Below, piece after piece: positions 52,164 through 60,678 of a stretch of DNA of 64,000 nt. The stretch covers positions 1 to 64,000 of the forward strand of contig VGYZ01000006.1 of the NCBI GenBank assembly GCA_016872795.1, read 5' to 3'. The DNA is from Planctomycetota bacterium. GTDB lineage: Bacteria > Planctomycetota > UBA1135 > GCA-002686595. Under the pieces are notes generated by a model. That model was not told the origin of the DNA and did no database searches. It saw only the letters and a list, made by a program, of their open reading frames with translations. The translations under genes and the position numbers were made by a program. Position 1 is the stretch's first letter. Each line of letters starts with the position of its first letter.

Positions 52164-52768
52164 CAGCCCCGCGCTCCTTCGTCCTGCAGGTCGATCTTGC
52201 GGCGGCGCGCGACATACACGGCCGCGACCAGCGCGACGGTGAGCACGATGGCCGCGAGCTCGAAGGCGATCGCGTACTGGTCGTAGGCGAGCAACGCCAC
52301 GCCGATGCGCTCGGTGGCGTGCTCGGGCTCGGCGAGCTCAGCGGCCTGCGCCCAGTTGACGGTCGAGGCGACCTTGGCCGCGACGAACGCGACGCCCGCG
52401 CCAACCGCGACGAGACCGGAGAGCACGCGCGGCAGCTTGCGCTCGCCGAGGTCCGGCGGGCTCAGCATCACGCCGAACAGGATCAGCGCGAGGATGCCGC
52501 CGACATAGATCAGGATCTGGCTCATCGCCAGAAAGTCCGAGCCGAGCAGCAAGAACAGGCCAGCCGTGCCGCCGAAGGTGCCGATCAGGCAGAAGGCGCT
52601 GCGCACGACCGAGCGCTCCCAGATGCACAGGAGCGAGCCCGCGAGCACGAGGATCGCGAACAGCGCGAAGGCCGCGCCGCCACCGCCGCCCAAGAGCGTG
52701 CAGACCGCGAGCGCGCCGAGCGATCCCGCCGCGAGCAGGCCGTAGAAGAGCTTGTCCGAGAGTTCCAT
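52163..52768 (-). CDS. nuoJ: NADH-quinone oxidoreductase subunit J
   Basis: A 201-residue complex I membrane subunit with five helices. The block FLLLGSDFLAMSQILIYVGGILALILFGVML is the conserved TM3 with its pi-bulge region. A variable loop (VASTVNWAQAAELAEPEHATERIG) precedes the last helix. The start lies immediately after the nuoI stop with no gap. Confidence 0.93.
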   Translation of the reverse strand: MELSDKLFYGLLAAGSLGALAVCTLLGGGGGAAFALFAILVLAGSLLCIWERSVVRSAFCLIGTFGGTAGLFLLLGSDFLAMSQILIYVGGILALILFGVMLSPPDLGERKLPRVLSGLVAVGAGVAFVAAKVASTVNWAQAAELAEPEHATERIGVALLAYDQYAIAFELAAIVLTVALVAAVYVARRRKIDLQDEGARG

Positions 52769-53326
52769 CTACTCGCCGTCCTTGGCCTCGTCGGCCGCGG
52801 CCGCGCCGCCCTTCGCGCCAGCGGCCTTGGCAGCCTTCGCGGCTTCCTTGGCGGCCTTGGCCACCTCGGCTTCCTTCATGCGGATGCGGGCCTCGCGCGC
52901 CATGCCCTTGAACGAGAGCAGGTCGTGCTTGAATTCCGAGCGGTCGAAGGTGACGAACGCGTACTCCGTGCCCATGTGGATGCAGTCCTTGGGGCAGGGG
53001 TACACGCACAGCTCGCAGAACATGCACTTCTGGTAGTCGAGCGTGAAGCTGATCCACTCGAGCTCCTTGCCGTGGCGCACGGCCTCCATCTCGATGCAAT
53101 CGATGGGACAGGCGCGCGCGCAGGCGAGGCAGTTGATGCACTTCTCCTGCTCGAGGTAGTGGATGCCGCGGTACCGATCGGGAATCGGCAGGCGCTCATC
53201 GGGGTACTGGACGGTGATCGGCTTCTGGAGCATGTAGCGCCAGGTGATCTTCATCCCGACCAGCGTCGTCTTGACGCTGTCCCAGATGTTCTTGACATAG
53301 GCTTGAGCGGTTTCGGTCTGCTGCAT
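52769..53326 (-). CDS. nuoI: NADH-quinone oxidoreductase subunit I
   Basis: A 185-residue ferredoxin-like subunit with two [4Fe-4S] motifs, CINCLACARACP and CMFCELCVYPCP, carrying clusters N6a and N6b of the electron wire to quinone. An N-terminal amphipathic helix precedes them. The C-terminal 35 residues are an Ala/Lys-rich tail (AKAAKEAAKAAKAAGAKGG) not found in most homologs. The ATG at 53326 is chosen; it follows nuoH by 5 bases. Confidence 0.95.
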   Translation of the reverse strand: MQQTETAQAYVKNIWDSVKTTLVGMKITWRYMLQKPITVQYPDERLPIPDRYRGIHYLEQEKCINCLACARACPIDCIEMEAVRHGKELEWISFTLDYQKCMFCELCVYPCPKDCIHMGTEYAFVTFDRSEFKHDLLSFKGMAREARIRMKEAEVAKAAKEAAKAAKAAGAKGGAAAADEAKDGE

Positions 53327-53331
53327 GGTGC

Positions 53332-54525
53332 TTAGCCGAGGAGCGCCTGCTTGCCTGCTTCCCAGAGAGCGGCGCCGAGCGCGCACACGAGCGCGAGCGG
53401 CGTCAGGTACTTGTATCCCATCGTCATCACCTGATCGACGCGCACGCGCGGGAGCGTCCAGCGCAGCCACATCATCAGGAAGATGCCGGCGAAGGTCTTG
53501 AGCAGCAGCGTGAGTCCCGCGACCGCGTGGTAGGGGATCGCCTGCAGGTTGAGCTCGGTGGCGCCGTTCACTCCGGCGACGAACAGCTCGCGCCCGAAGA
53601 ACTCGCCGGCGGCCCATGTCAGCGGGCTCTCGAAGCCGCCGAGGAAGAACACGGCGGCGAGCGCGCTCATCAGGAACATCGCGGCGTACTCCTCCATGAA
53701 GAAGAACGACCAGCGTATGCCCGAGTACTCGGTCATGAAGCCGGCGACGAGCTCGCTCTCGGCCTCGGGCAAGTCGAACGGCGCGCGCTTGGTCTCCGCG
53801 AGCGCAGCGATGAAGTACAGCACGAAGGCCGGGAGCATGAACGGGTTCTTGAACATGAACCAGCCCATGCCGTACCAGTCGGACTGCAGCTCGCTCGCCT
53901 CGCGCAGATTGAGCGTGCCGGCGACCATCACGGGCACGAGCAGCGCGACGCCGAGCGGGATTTCGTAGGCCACGACCTGCGCGGCCTCGCGCATGGCGCC
54001 GAACACGGTCCACTTCGAGTTGGATGCCCAGCCCGCCATGACGACGCCGATGGTCGTCATCGAGCTCATGGCGATCACGAAGAACACGCCGAGATCGAGG
54101 TCCGCGAAGAACACGCCGGGCGCGAGCGGATAGGCCGCCATCGCCGCCACGATCGCCGAGAGCACGAGCGCCGGCGCGAGCATGAACAGCAGGCGATCCG
54201 CGTCGCGCGGGATCATGTCTTCCTTGAGCAGCAGCTTCACGCCGTCGGCGATCGACTGCAGCCAGCCGTGCCAGCCGACATACATCGGGCCGTAGCGGCA
54301 CTGGATGTGGCCGGCGACCTTGCGCTCGAGCCACACCGAGAACATGGCGATCAGCGAGATCAGGCCGATGACGATCGCGACGCCGGTGACGGCGGCGCCC
54401 AGCCACAGGGCCCACAGCGGGAGGGATTCGCCCAGCGCGGCGACGAGCCCCTCGAGGAACGCGTTGCTGCCGCTGCCGACTGCGACCGGCGCGGCTTCCT
54501 GCACGAGCATGAGCGCGGGCGCCAT
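53332..54525 (-). CDS. nuoH: NADH-quinone oxidoreductase subunit H
   Basis: A 397-residue complex I membrane subunit that lines the quinone chamber. Conserved blocks are MFSVWLERKVAGHIQCRYGPMYVGWHGWLQ and GVKLLLKEDMIP. Further on are SSMTTIGVVMAGWASNSKW, PFDLPEAESELVAGFMTEYSG and RWTLPRVRVDQVM. The ATG at 54523-54525 overlaps the nuoD stop by one base (TGATG); a GTG codon directly before it is in frame. Confidence 0.95.
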   Translation of the reverse strand: MAPALMLVQEAAPVAVGSGSNAFLEGLVAALGESLPLWALWLGAAVTGVAIVIGLISLIAMFSVWLERKVAGHIQCRYGPMYVGWHGWLQSIADGVKLLLKEDMIPRDADRLLFMLAPALVLSAIVAAMAAYPLAPGVFFADLDLGVFFVIAMSSMTTIGVVMAGWASNSKWTVFGAMREAAQVVAYEIPLGVALLVPVMVAGTLNLREASELQSDWYGMGWFMFKNPFMLPAFVLYFIAALAETKRAPFDLPEAESELVAGFMTEYSGIRWSFFFMEEYAAMFLMSALAAVFFLGGFESPLTWAAGEFFGRELFVAGVNGATELNLQAIPYHAVAGLTLLLKTFAGIFLMMWLRWTLPRVRVDQVMTMGYKYLTPLALVCALGAALWEAGKQALLG

Positions 54526-55724
54526 CACCGGTCCGTCTCTCCGACGACGATGTCGGTCGAGCCGATGATCGCCACCGCGTCACCGACGAGCGAGCCGGGC
54601 AGGATGTCCTCGAGCACGGCGAGGTTGGAGAAGCTCGGACCGCGCACGCGCGTTCGCACCGCGACCTTGCCGCCGTCGGAGACGATGTAGTGCCCGAGCT
54701 CGCCGCGCGGGTTCTCGATGCCGACATAGGCCTCGCCAGCGGGCACCTTGAGCGACTTGGGCAGCTCGCCGATCACGGGGCCATCGACCATGTGGTCGAG
54801 GCACCAACGCACGATCCTGATGGACTCCATCATCTCCATCACGCGCACCCACGAGCGGTCCCAGCAGTCGCCGAGCGCGCCCATCTCGCCCTTCGCCAGC
54901 GGGATCTTGTACGCGCCGTCGCGCCAGATCTCGCCGTAGCACATGTAAGGCATGTCGCGGCGCAGGTCCCAGTCGATCCCTGAGCCGCGCAGCATCGTGC
55001 CCGACAGGCCGAAATCGAGCGCCATCTCGCGCGAGATCACGCCGACATTGGCGGTGCGCTTGACATAGATCTGGTTGACGAGGAGCAGGTCGACATACTC
55101 GGGCCACTTCCGCTCGAACACATCGCAGAAGCGCGCCACTTCCTCGAACCAGCCCGGAGGCGCGTCGTTGAACACGCCGCCGATGCGGATGTAGCTGTAG
55201 GTGAGCCGCGCGCCGCAGATCTTCTCGAACAGCGACATCATCCACTCGCGCTCGCGGAAGCAGTACAAAAACGGCGTGAAGGCGCCGATGTCGAGCCCGT
55301 AGGTGCCGAAGGCGACGAGGTGCGAGCCGATGCGGTTGAGCTCGGCGCAGATGATGCGGATCAAGGTCGCGCGCCGCGGGATCTCCACCCCGAGCAGCGC
55401 CTCCACGGCCAGCGAGTAGCCGAGGTTGTTGTTCATCGAGGCGAGGTAGTCGTAGCGGTCCGTGTACGGCAGGTACTGGAGCCACTCGACATTTTCGCCG
55501 ATCTTCTCGGCGCAGCGGTGCAGGTAGCCGAGGTGCGGCTGGGCGCCGGTGACGAGCTCGCCGTCGGTGCGCATCAGCACGCGCATGACGCCGTGGGTCG
55601 CCGGGTGCTGGGGCCCGAAGTTGATCTCGAGATCGGGCGTGCGGATGTCGACCGTCACCTCGCTCGCGTCGGTGCGAAGCAAGCGCGTGTTCGGGGGCAT
55701 CGTCTTCGTGACTTCGTTCGCCAT
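54525..55724 (-). CDS. nuoD: NADH-quinone oxidoreductase subunit D
   Basis: A 399-residue subunit of the 49-kDa type that forms the quinone site with NuoB. It shows NFGPQHPATHGVMRV, HLGYLHRCAEKIGENVEW, YLASMNNNLGYSLAVE and the C-terminal DIVVGETDR. The His and Tyr of the quinone pocket (PQHPATHG and the TDRYDYL region) are present. It is a separate gene, not fused to NuoC as in enterobacteria. Confidence 0.96.
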   Translation of the reverse strand: MANEVTKTMPPNTRLLRTDASEVTVDIRTPDLEINFGPQHPATHGVMRVLMRTDGELVTGAQPHLGYLHRCAEKIGENVEWLQYLPYTDRYDYLASMNNNLGYSLAVEALLGVEIPRRATLIRIICAELNRIGSHLVAFGTYGLDIGAFTPFLYCFREREWMMSLFEKICGARLTYSYIRIGGVFNDAPPGWFEEVARFCDVFERKWPEYVDLLLVNQIYVKRTANVGVISREMALDFGLSGTMLRGSGIDWDLRRDMPYMCYGEIWRDGAYKIPLAKGEMGALGDCWDRSWVRVMEMMESIRIVRWCLDHMVDGPVIGELPKSLKVPAGEAYVGIENPRGELGHYIVSDGGKVAVRTRVRGPSFSNLAVLEDILPGSLVGDAVAIIGSTDIVVGETDR

Positions 55725-55738
55725 GGCGTGCGCGGCCC

Positions 55739-56257
55739 TCACTCGCAGGAGATGCCGTGGTACTCCTTCGGGAACTCGTAGTCCTTGCGCAGCGGATGGC
55801 CGGCCCAGTCGTCGGGCAGCAGGATGTTGCGCGGATCGGGGTGGCCCACGAAGCGAATGCCGAACATCTCGGCGCACTCGCGCTCGTGCCACTGCGACGC
55901 GCGGTGCACCGGCACGAGGCTCGGCAGGCTCGCGGCCGTCTTGGGCAGCAGGGCCTTGATCGCGAGGCGATGGCGGAACTTGAGGCTCAAGAGCTGCACA
56001 TTGATCCACAGCTCGGCCGCGTCCTTCGACGGGTCGGTGGCGGTGAGGTCGACGAGCTGCTCGAAGTGCAGGCGATCGTCGTCGCGGCAGGCGCGCACGA
56101 ATTCGGCCAGCTGCTGCGCGTCGACGATCACGAACGGATCGCCGGCGCGGCCCTTGTCCTTCTTGTCCTTGGGATCGGCTTGGCGCGGCTCGTCGCTCGC
56201 GACGAGGCCCGGAGCGCGGATCGCCGTGAGGCGGTCGAGGATGCCCTGAAAGTCCAT
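55739..56257 (-). CDS. nuoC: NADH-quinone oxidoreductase subunit C
   Basis: A 172-residue subunit of the 30-kDa type in the complex I connecting arm. The signature ASQWHERECAEMFGIRFVGHPDPRNILLPDDWAGHPLRKDYEFP is complete. It starts 11 bases after nuoB and is followed by nuoD after 14 bases. Confidence 0.95.
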   Translation of the reverse strand: MDFQGILDRLTAIRAPGLVASDEPRQADPKDKKDKGRAGDPFVIVDAQQLAEFVRACRDDDRLHFEQLVDLTATDPSKDAAELWINVQLLSLKFRHRLAIKALLPKTAASLPSLVPVHRASQWHERECAEMFGIRFVGHPDPRNILLPDDWAGHPLRKDYEFPKEYHGISCE

Positions 56258-56268
56258 GGGTCGGGCCC

Positions 56269-56769
56269 CTAGGCGAGACGCGCGGGTTTGCGGACCACGG
56301 ACGAGGTGCGGATCTTCTCCTGCAGCTTCATCAGACCCTCGAGCAGGGCCTCGGGGCGCGGCGGGCAGCCGGCGATGTAGACATCGACGGGGATGACGCG
56401 GTCGACGCCCTTCACCACGGTGTAGCCGTACTTGTAGTAGGGACCGCCGCCGGTGGCGCAGGCGCCCATGGCGATCACATACTTGGGGCTCGGCATCTGG
56501 TCGTAGAGCTTCTTGACGCGCTCGGCCATCTTGAAGTTGACCGTGCCCGCCACGATCATCAGGTCGGCTTGGCGCGGGCTGGCGCGGAAGGCGCCGGCAC
56601 CGAAGCGGTCGATGTCGTGGTGCGCCGCGCCGACCGCCATCATCTCGATGGCGCAGCAGGCGAGGCCGAAGGTCATCGGCCAGATGCTGGACAGGCGCGC
56701 CCAGTTGATCAGCCAGTCGACCCGGGTCGTCAGGACATTCTCTTCGAACTGGTTCTGGAGGCTCAGCAT
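56269..56769 (-). CDS. nuoB: NADH-quinone oxidoreductase subunit B
   Basis: A 166-residue subunit carrying the terminal cluster N2. All four ligand Cys are seen in [22 protein letters not shown] and [13 protein letters not shown]. The N-terminal [18 protein letters not shown] is typical. The ATG at 56769 is chosen; it lies 31 bases after nuoA. Confidence 0.96.
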   Translation of the reverse strand: MLSLQNQFEENVLTTRVDWLINWARLSSIWPMTFGLACCAIEMMAVGAAHHDIDRFGAGAFRASPRQADLMIVAGTVNFKMAERVKKLYDQMPSPKYVIAMGACATGGGPYYKYGYTVVKGVDRVIPVDVYIAGCPPRPEALLEGLMKLQEKIRTSSVVRKPARLA

Positions 56770-56800
56770 GGTGGTGCGGCGGGTGCTCGGCGCGTGCGAT

Positions 56801-57337
56801 TCAAGAAGCGCTCGGTTCGGGCTGGGGCGCGGCCTTGGCGGCCTTTTCACGCGCTTCGAGCTCGGTTTCGATGTCGCGCACCTTCGCCACGCGGCCCAGG
56901 CGCGAGTCTGCGAACTTCGGCTGGTAGCGCTGGCCCTCGTAGGCGAGCACCCAGTCGAGGTCGCCCTTGGCCCAGACATACACCAGACCGAGGAACAGGA
57001 TCGCGATGAAGATGACGCCTTCGACGAGCGCGAAGTAGCCCACGCCCGAGCCCGCGGCGGCGCCGGCGTCGGCCATGGCGTCCTTGAGGACGAGCGCCCA
57101 CGGGAACAGGAAGGCGATCTCGACCGCGAACACGACATAGACCAGCGCCACGGTGTAGTAGCGGATGTCGAACTGGACCCACGCGCCGCCGATGGGCTCC
57201 TCGCCGCACTCGTAGGTGTCCAGACCCTCGTCCGTGAGCCGCTTGGGCCGCAGGACCGAGGCGATCAGCAGGTTCGCGAACACGAACACGAGCCCGACCG
57301 AGGCGAAGACGAGGACATTCAGGTAGTCGAAATACAT
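56801..57337 (-). CDS. nuoA: NADH-quinone oxidoreductase subunit A
   Basis: A 178-residue first gene of the nuo operon, with three membrane helices. [40 protein letters not shown] is the conserved loop and second helix. A C-terminal charged extension of about 50 residues (from about 130 on) ends [17 protein letters not shown] and exceeds the usual length of 120-150. The ATG at 57337 is followed upstream by intergenic DNA that should hold the operon promoter. Confidence 0.93.
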   Translation of the reverse strand: MYFDYLNVLVFASVGLVFVFANLLIASVLRPKRLTDEGLDTYECGEEPIGGAWVQFDIRYYTVALVYVVFAVEIAFLFPWALVLKDAMADAGAAAGSGVGYFALVEGVIFIAILFLGLVYVWAKGDLDWVLAYEGQRYQPKFADSRLGRVAKVRDIETELEAREKAAKAAPQPEPSAS

Positions 57338-58033
57338 GGCGGCGGAACCCTGACCTGCCCCCCGGGGTCGGGGGGCGGCAGAGATGGACCACGCGGGGCC
57401 AGAAAGGGCGCGAAGGGTACCAGAGCGGGCGCACTTCGTTCGACCCCCTCCCCGTCGCCGCGCCACGATTTCATGAGCGTGGGCCGGAGCGGCGTTGCGA
57501 ACGAAATGGCGGCCGACCCCGCGACCAACGGCGCGCTCGAACGATGTACATGGCGTGCAGCACGAGGCTCCGCCCACCAAGCCAGACTCCCCGATGTCCG
57601 CTGGTGGCCCTCCCATCGGCTCCGACCGACCGCCGCGCACGCCCCTCGCCGCTTGGGAGACACGCTCGCAAGACGCGGACTCGCCGCCCACCGCGCCCGC
57701 GGACGACCCATCCCACGGACGGTGGCTCCCCGGCCCTCCAATGGGCCTTATTGTGATTCCCGTTTCTATTTGTCTGGCTTCTGAAGTGGCGCTCCAGCTC
57801 GGCTGGGACGGGCCGCGGCGCTGGCTCGAGGTGTGCTCCGAGCACCCGTGGCGCTGCGCGCTGGCCACGCTGCTCTTCGCGCACGCGCTGCGCAGGCCTT
57901 ACGCAGCCATGCCAGAGCGCGCCTAGCCACCGTGGAGGTTTGCGCGTAACATGGTGCCTCGCACGCGCCAGCCCCCTGCAAGTCCCTTCAGAATGTCGCG
58001 GCGCGATTTCGGCCGTCCAGCTCGAGGGTTCCC
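57338..58033. other. 696-base intergenic region upstream of nuoA and a radical SAM gene
   Basis: No gene is supported here. An open frame on the plus strand (57495-57926) would give 143 residues of mixed low-complexity sequence with no recognisable domain, so it is left out. The only distinctive part is a stretch of lower GC at about 57747-57785 preceded by a 5-bp hairpin (GGCCC and GGGCC near 57731-57746). The promoters of the nuo operon and of the divergent radical SAM gene must lie here. Confidence 0.5.
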
Positions 58034-58816
58034 ATGACCATCGCCCCCTACCACTCGATCCTGTACGGCCCGATCCGCTCTCGGCGGTTCGGCATCAGCT
58101 TGGGGATCAACCTGACCCCGACCCCGCGCGAGGGCTGCCCCGCCGACTGCCTGTACTGCAAGACGGCCTACGCGTCCTCGGTTCCGATCGTCAGCCGGGC
58201 CCACATCCTGCCCAGCGCCGGCCTGATCGTGACCAATGCCGCGCGCCGCATCATCGAGATCCAGAAGGCCGGCGAAAAGCTCGAGGGCGTGACCCTCTCG
58301 GGGACCGGTGACCCCACTTTGCACCCCAACTTGCTGGAAATCAGCGAGAACTTGCGGGATCTCAAGAACAAGTGGTTCCCCAAGTCCAAGCTCAACCTGC
58401 TGTCGCCGTCCGAAGCGCTGGTGTGCCCCGAGCTGCGCGCGGTCTGCGCGGTCTTCGACCGGGCGGTCTTCAGCTTCGATTGGGGGACCGCCAAGACCTA
58501 CGACGCGTTCCGTCCCAAGGCGACCCTCGACTACAAGACCTTGGTCGAATGTTTCCAGCCCTTGGACCGCTGGTGCGCCGAGGCCACCTTCGTGCAGGGC
58601 GCGTTGGACAACTCCAACGACCGCGAAGTGCTGGCTTGGATCAAGAAGATGGAAGAGCTGCGTCCCAAGAACGCCTACATCCTGACCATGCCCGGCAAGG
58701 GCAAGGGTGGGGTCAAGCCGGTCAGCACCGCCAAGCTCGAGGAGATCGCGGCCAAGCTGGTCGAGAAGACCGGCATTTCTGGCCATGTCGTCGCCCGCGA
58801 GGCTCAGCCGGTCTAG
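58034..58816 (+). CDS. radical SAM protein
   Basis: A 260-residue radical SAM enzyme. It opens with YGPIRSRRFGISLGINLTP, followed by CPADCLYC (C-x3-C-x2-C) for the [4Fe-4S] cluster, then LSGTGDPTLHPNL. It resembles the COG0731 group, which includes tRNA-wybutosine-related enzymes and unknowns. The C-terminal domain is short, lacking extra iron-sulfur motifs. No neighbour gives the substrate. The codon use is noticeably different, with CCC, TTG and GTC used often, and the gene has no ACGT. Confidence 0.75.
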   Translation: MTIAPYHSILYGPIRSRRFGISLGINLTPTPREGCPADCLYCKTAYASSVPIVSRAHILPSAGLIVTNAARRIIEIQKAGEKLEGVTLSGTGDPTLHPNLLEISENLRDLKNKWFPKSKLNLLSPSEALVCPELRAVCAVFDRAVFSFDWGTAKTYDAFRPKATLDYKTLVECFQPLDRWCAEATFVQGALDNSNDREVLAWIKKMEELRPKNAYILTMPGKGKGGVKPVSTAKLEEIAAKLVEKTGISGHVVAREAQPV

Positions 58817-58839
58817 CCGGACCGCCCCGCACTCCAGCC

Positions 58840-59610
58840 TTGGGTCCGCTCGCCGAGCTGCGCGGAGTCAGCAAGACCTACGAGGGCGGTCGCGTGGCCC
58901 TCGCGGGCCTCAGCATGGATGTGCGGCCGGGCGAGGTGCTCGGCCTGCTCGGCCCCAATGGCGCCGGCAAGACCACGGCGGTCAAGATCCTCTGCGGACT
59001 GATTCCGCCCTGCGCCGGCGAGGTGCGCATCGGCGGCGTCGATGTGCAGCGCGACCCGCTCGCGGCCCGGCGCCAGCTGACCTTCGTCCCCGACGGCGCG
59101 CCGCTGTACTCGAACCTCTCCCCGCGCGCGCACCTCGCGCTCGTCGGTCGCCTGCACGGCCTCGACGAGGCGCGCATCGAGTCCGAGACGCAGCGGCTGC
59201 TCGCGTCGCTCGAGCTCGCCGAGCGCATCGACGATCCCGTCGGCCAGTTCTCACGCGGCATGCGCCAGAAAACGGCACTCGCCTGCGCCATCCTGCCGCG
59301 CACGCCGCTGTGGGTGCTCGACGAGCCGCTCGAGGGCCTCGACGCGCCCACCACGGCCGTGATCAAGGAAGTGCTGCGCGAGTGGGCCGCCCAAGGCGGA
59401 GCCGTGCTCTACACCTCGCACCTGCTCGATGTCGTCGAGCGCGTCTGCGACCGCATGGCGATCGTGGCGCAGGGCGAGCTGCTCGCGCTCGGCACGCTCG
59501 ACGAGCTGCGCGCGCGCTCCGGCCGCGAAGGCTCCCTCGAGGATGTGTTCCGCGCCGTGACCCGCGCCGAAGACCCGACCGAGAAAGCCCGCGAGGTCCT
59601 CGGCCCCTAG
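58840..59610 (+). CDS. ABC transporter ATP-binding protein
   Basis: A 256-residue ATPase of the ABC-2 transporter type, starting at TTG 58840. Walker A is GPNGAGKTT near residue 39, the signature is FSRGMRQK (in place of LSGGQ), Walker B is LWVLDEPLEGLDAP, and the switch is YTSHLLDVVERV. A helix pair at the end is usual for exporters of drugs, lipids or glycans. The likely permease partner is at 60679 on the same strand, separated by two opposite-strand genes. The start codon is uncertain; there is no ATG before the domain. Confidence 0.85.
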   Translation: MGPLAELRGVSKTYEGGRVALAGLSMDVRPGEVLGLLGPNGAGKTTAVKILCGLIPPCAGEVRIGGVDVQRDPLAARRQLTFVPDGAPLYSNLSPRAHLALVGRLHGLDEARIESETQRLLASLELAERIDDPVGQFSRGMRQKTALACAILPRTPLWVLDEPLEGLDAPTTAVIKEVLREWAAQGGAVLYTSHLLDVVERVCDRMAIVAQGELLALGTLDELRARSGREGSLEDVFRAVTRAEDPTEKAREVLGP

Positions 59611-59628
59611 CTCGGACCCGTGCGTGCG

Positions 59629-60027
59629 TCAGCGCACGATCGGCGTGGGCTTCAGGTGCTCGTCGACGGCGACGAGGGTGACGCGGCCTTCGGTGACATG
59701 GACGAGCTCGCCGCGCTTGCGCGAGCGCTGGGCCCAGACCGAGACGCCGACGGTGATCGAGGTGCGGCCGACGCGCAAGGTCTCGGTGAAGAAGCTGACG
59801 AGGTCACCGACGAACACCGGCTGCTTGAACTCGACCTGATCGAAGCTGACGGTCACGAGCCTGCCCGGATGCAGCAGGTGCGCCTCGGTCGCGGCCGCAA
59901 GGTCGATGTGCGAGAGGATCACGCCACCGAAGATCGTGCCAACCGCGTTGGTATCGCGCGGCATCATCACCGTGCGGATCGAGGGCTGCTTGTCCTTGGG
60001 ATATTCGCGGGCCTTGGTGTCGTTCAT
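59629..60027 (-). CDS. acyl-CoA thioesterase, YciA-like hotdog fold
   Basis: A 132-residue hotdog-fold thioesterase that hydrolyses acyl-CoA. The diagnostic TVMMPRDTNAVGTIFGGVILSHIDLAAA segment contains the catalytic Asp region, and FDQVEFKQPVFVGDLVSFFTETLRVGRTSI follows. It overlaps the stop of the upstream hydrolase gene by four bases (60024-60027). Physiological substrates are probably medium- to long-chain acyl-CoAs. Confidence 0.82.
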   Translation of the reverse strand: MNDTKAREYPKDKQPSIRTVMMPRDTNAVGTIFGGVILSHIDLAAATEAHLLHPGRLVTVSFDQVEFKQPVFVGDLVSFFTETLRVGRTSITVGVSVWAQRSRKRGELVHVTEGRVTLVAVDEHLKPTPIVR

Positions 60028-60656
60028 GTCGGTTGCAGCGAGCGCTTGGCCCACTCCTTGATGATCGCCTCGAGTTTTGGGGTCGCGCCGCGGAAGAAGT
60101 GCTCGACGCCGGGGATCACGATGCGGTCGAAGTGTGCGGGCAGCGGGCCGATGGAGGCGTCGAAGTCGCCCGGCGTGCCGAACTCGTCGTGCTCGGCGTG
60201 GACGATCAGCGTCGGCTGCGGAATCTCGCGCACGAAACGGCAGTCATTGACCTTGGCCGGCGGCGCGATCAGCGCGACGCGCCGGATGCGCGGCTCGCTG
60301 CGCGCGAGCGAGCCCACGATTCGCGACCCGAACGAGAAGCCGCCGGCCCACAGGTCGAGTCCCGGGAACTCGCGCTCGAGATGATCGAGCGCGGCACGCA
60401 CATCGCCTTCCTCGGCGCCCTTGCCGTCGTGCACGCCCTCGCTCTCTCCAGCACTACGGAAGTTGAAGCGCAGCACCGCGAGGCCCGCGTGCTGCAGGCC
60501 GCGCGCGACGCGGAACACGACATTGTTGTCCAGCGTGCCGCCCGCGGTCGGCAGCGGATGGCACACCACGGCGGCGGCACGCGGGGCAGCGCCGTCCTTC
60601 GGCGTCCACAGGAGCGCCTCGAGGCGACCGGCCGGCCCCTGAATGAAAAAGCGCAT
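60024..60656 (-). CDS. alpha/beta hydrolase, COG2945 type
   Basis: A 210-residue serine hydrolase. VVCHPLPTAGGTLDNNVVF carries the HP oxyanion segment, FNFRSAGESEG the following loop, and GFSFGSRI the nucleophile elbow. Asp in HAEHDEFG and His in VEHFF complete the triad. It is of the short dienelactone-hydrolase-like class acting on small esters. It is cotranscribed with the thioesterase gene, with a four-base overlap. Confidence 0.8.
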   Translation of the reverse strand: MRFFIQGPAGRLEALLWTPKDGAAPRAAAVVCHPLPTAGGTLDNNVVFRVARGLQHAGLAVLRFNFRSAGESEGVHDGKGAEEGDVRAALDHLEREFPGLDLWAGGFSFGSRIVGSLARSEPRIRRVALIAPPAKVNDCRFVREIPQPTLIVHAEHDEFGTPGDFDASIGPLPAHFDRIVIPGVEHFFRGATPKLEAIIKEWAKRSLQPT

Positions 60657-60678
60657 GGTGCCGCGTACTGTAGCGGCG

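Noticed and set aside
57495-57926. Plus-strand frame of 143 codons in the region upstream of the radical SAM gene.
   Set aside because: Most of it is Pro/Arg/Ser-rich with no recognisable domain; one short hydrophobic stretch is not enough to support a gene.
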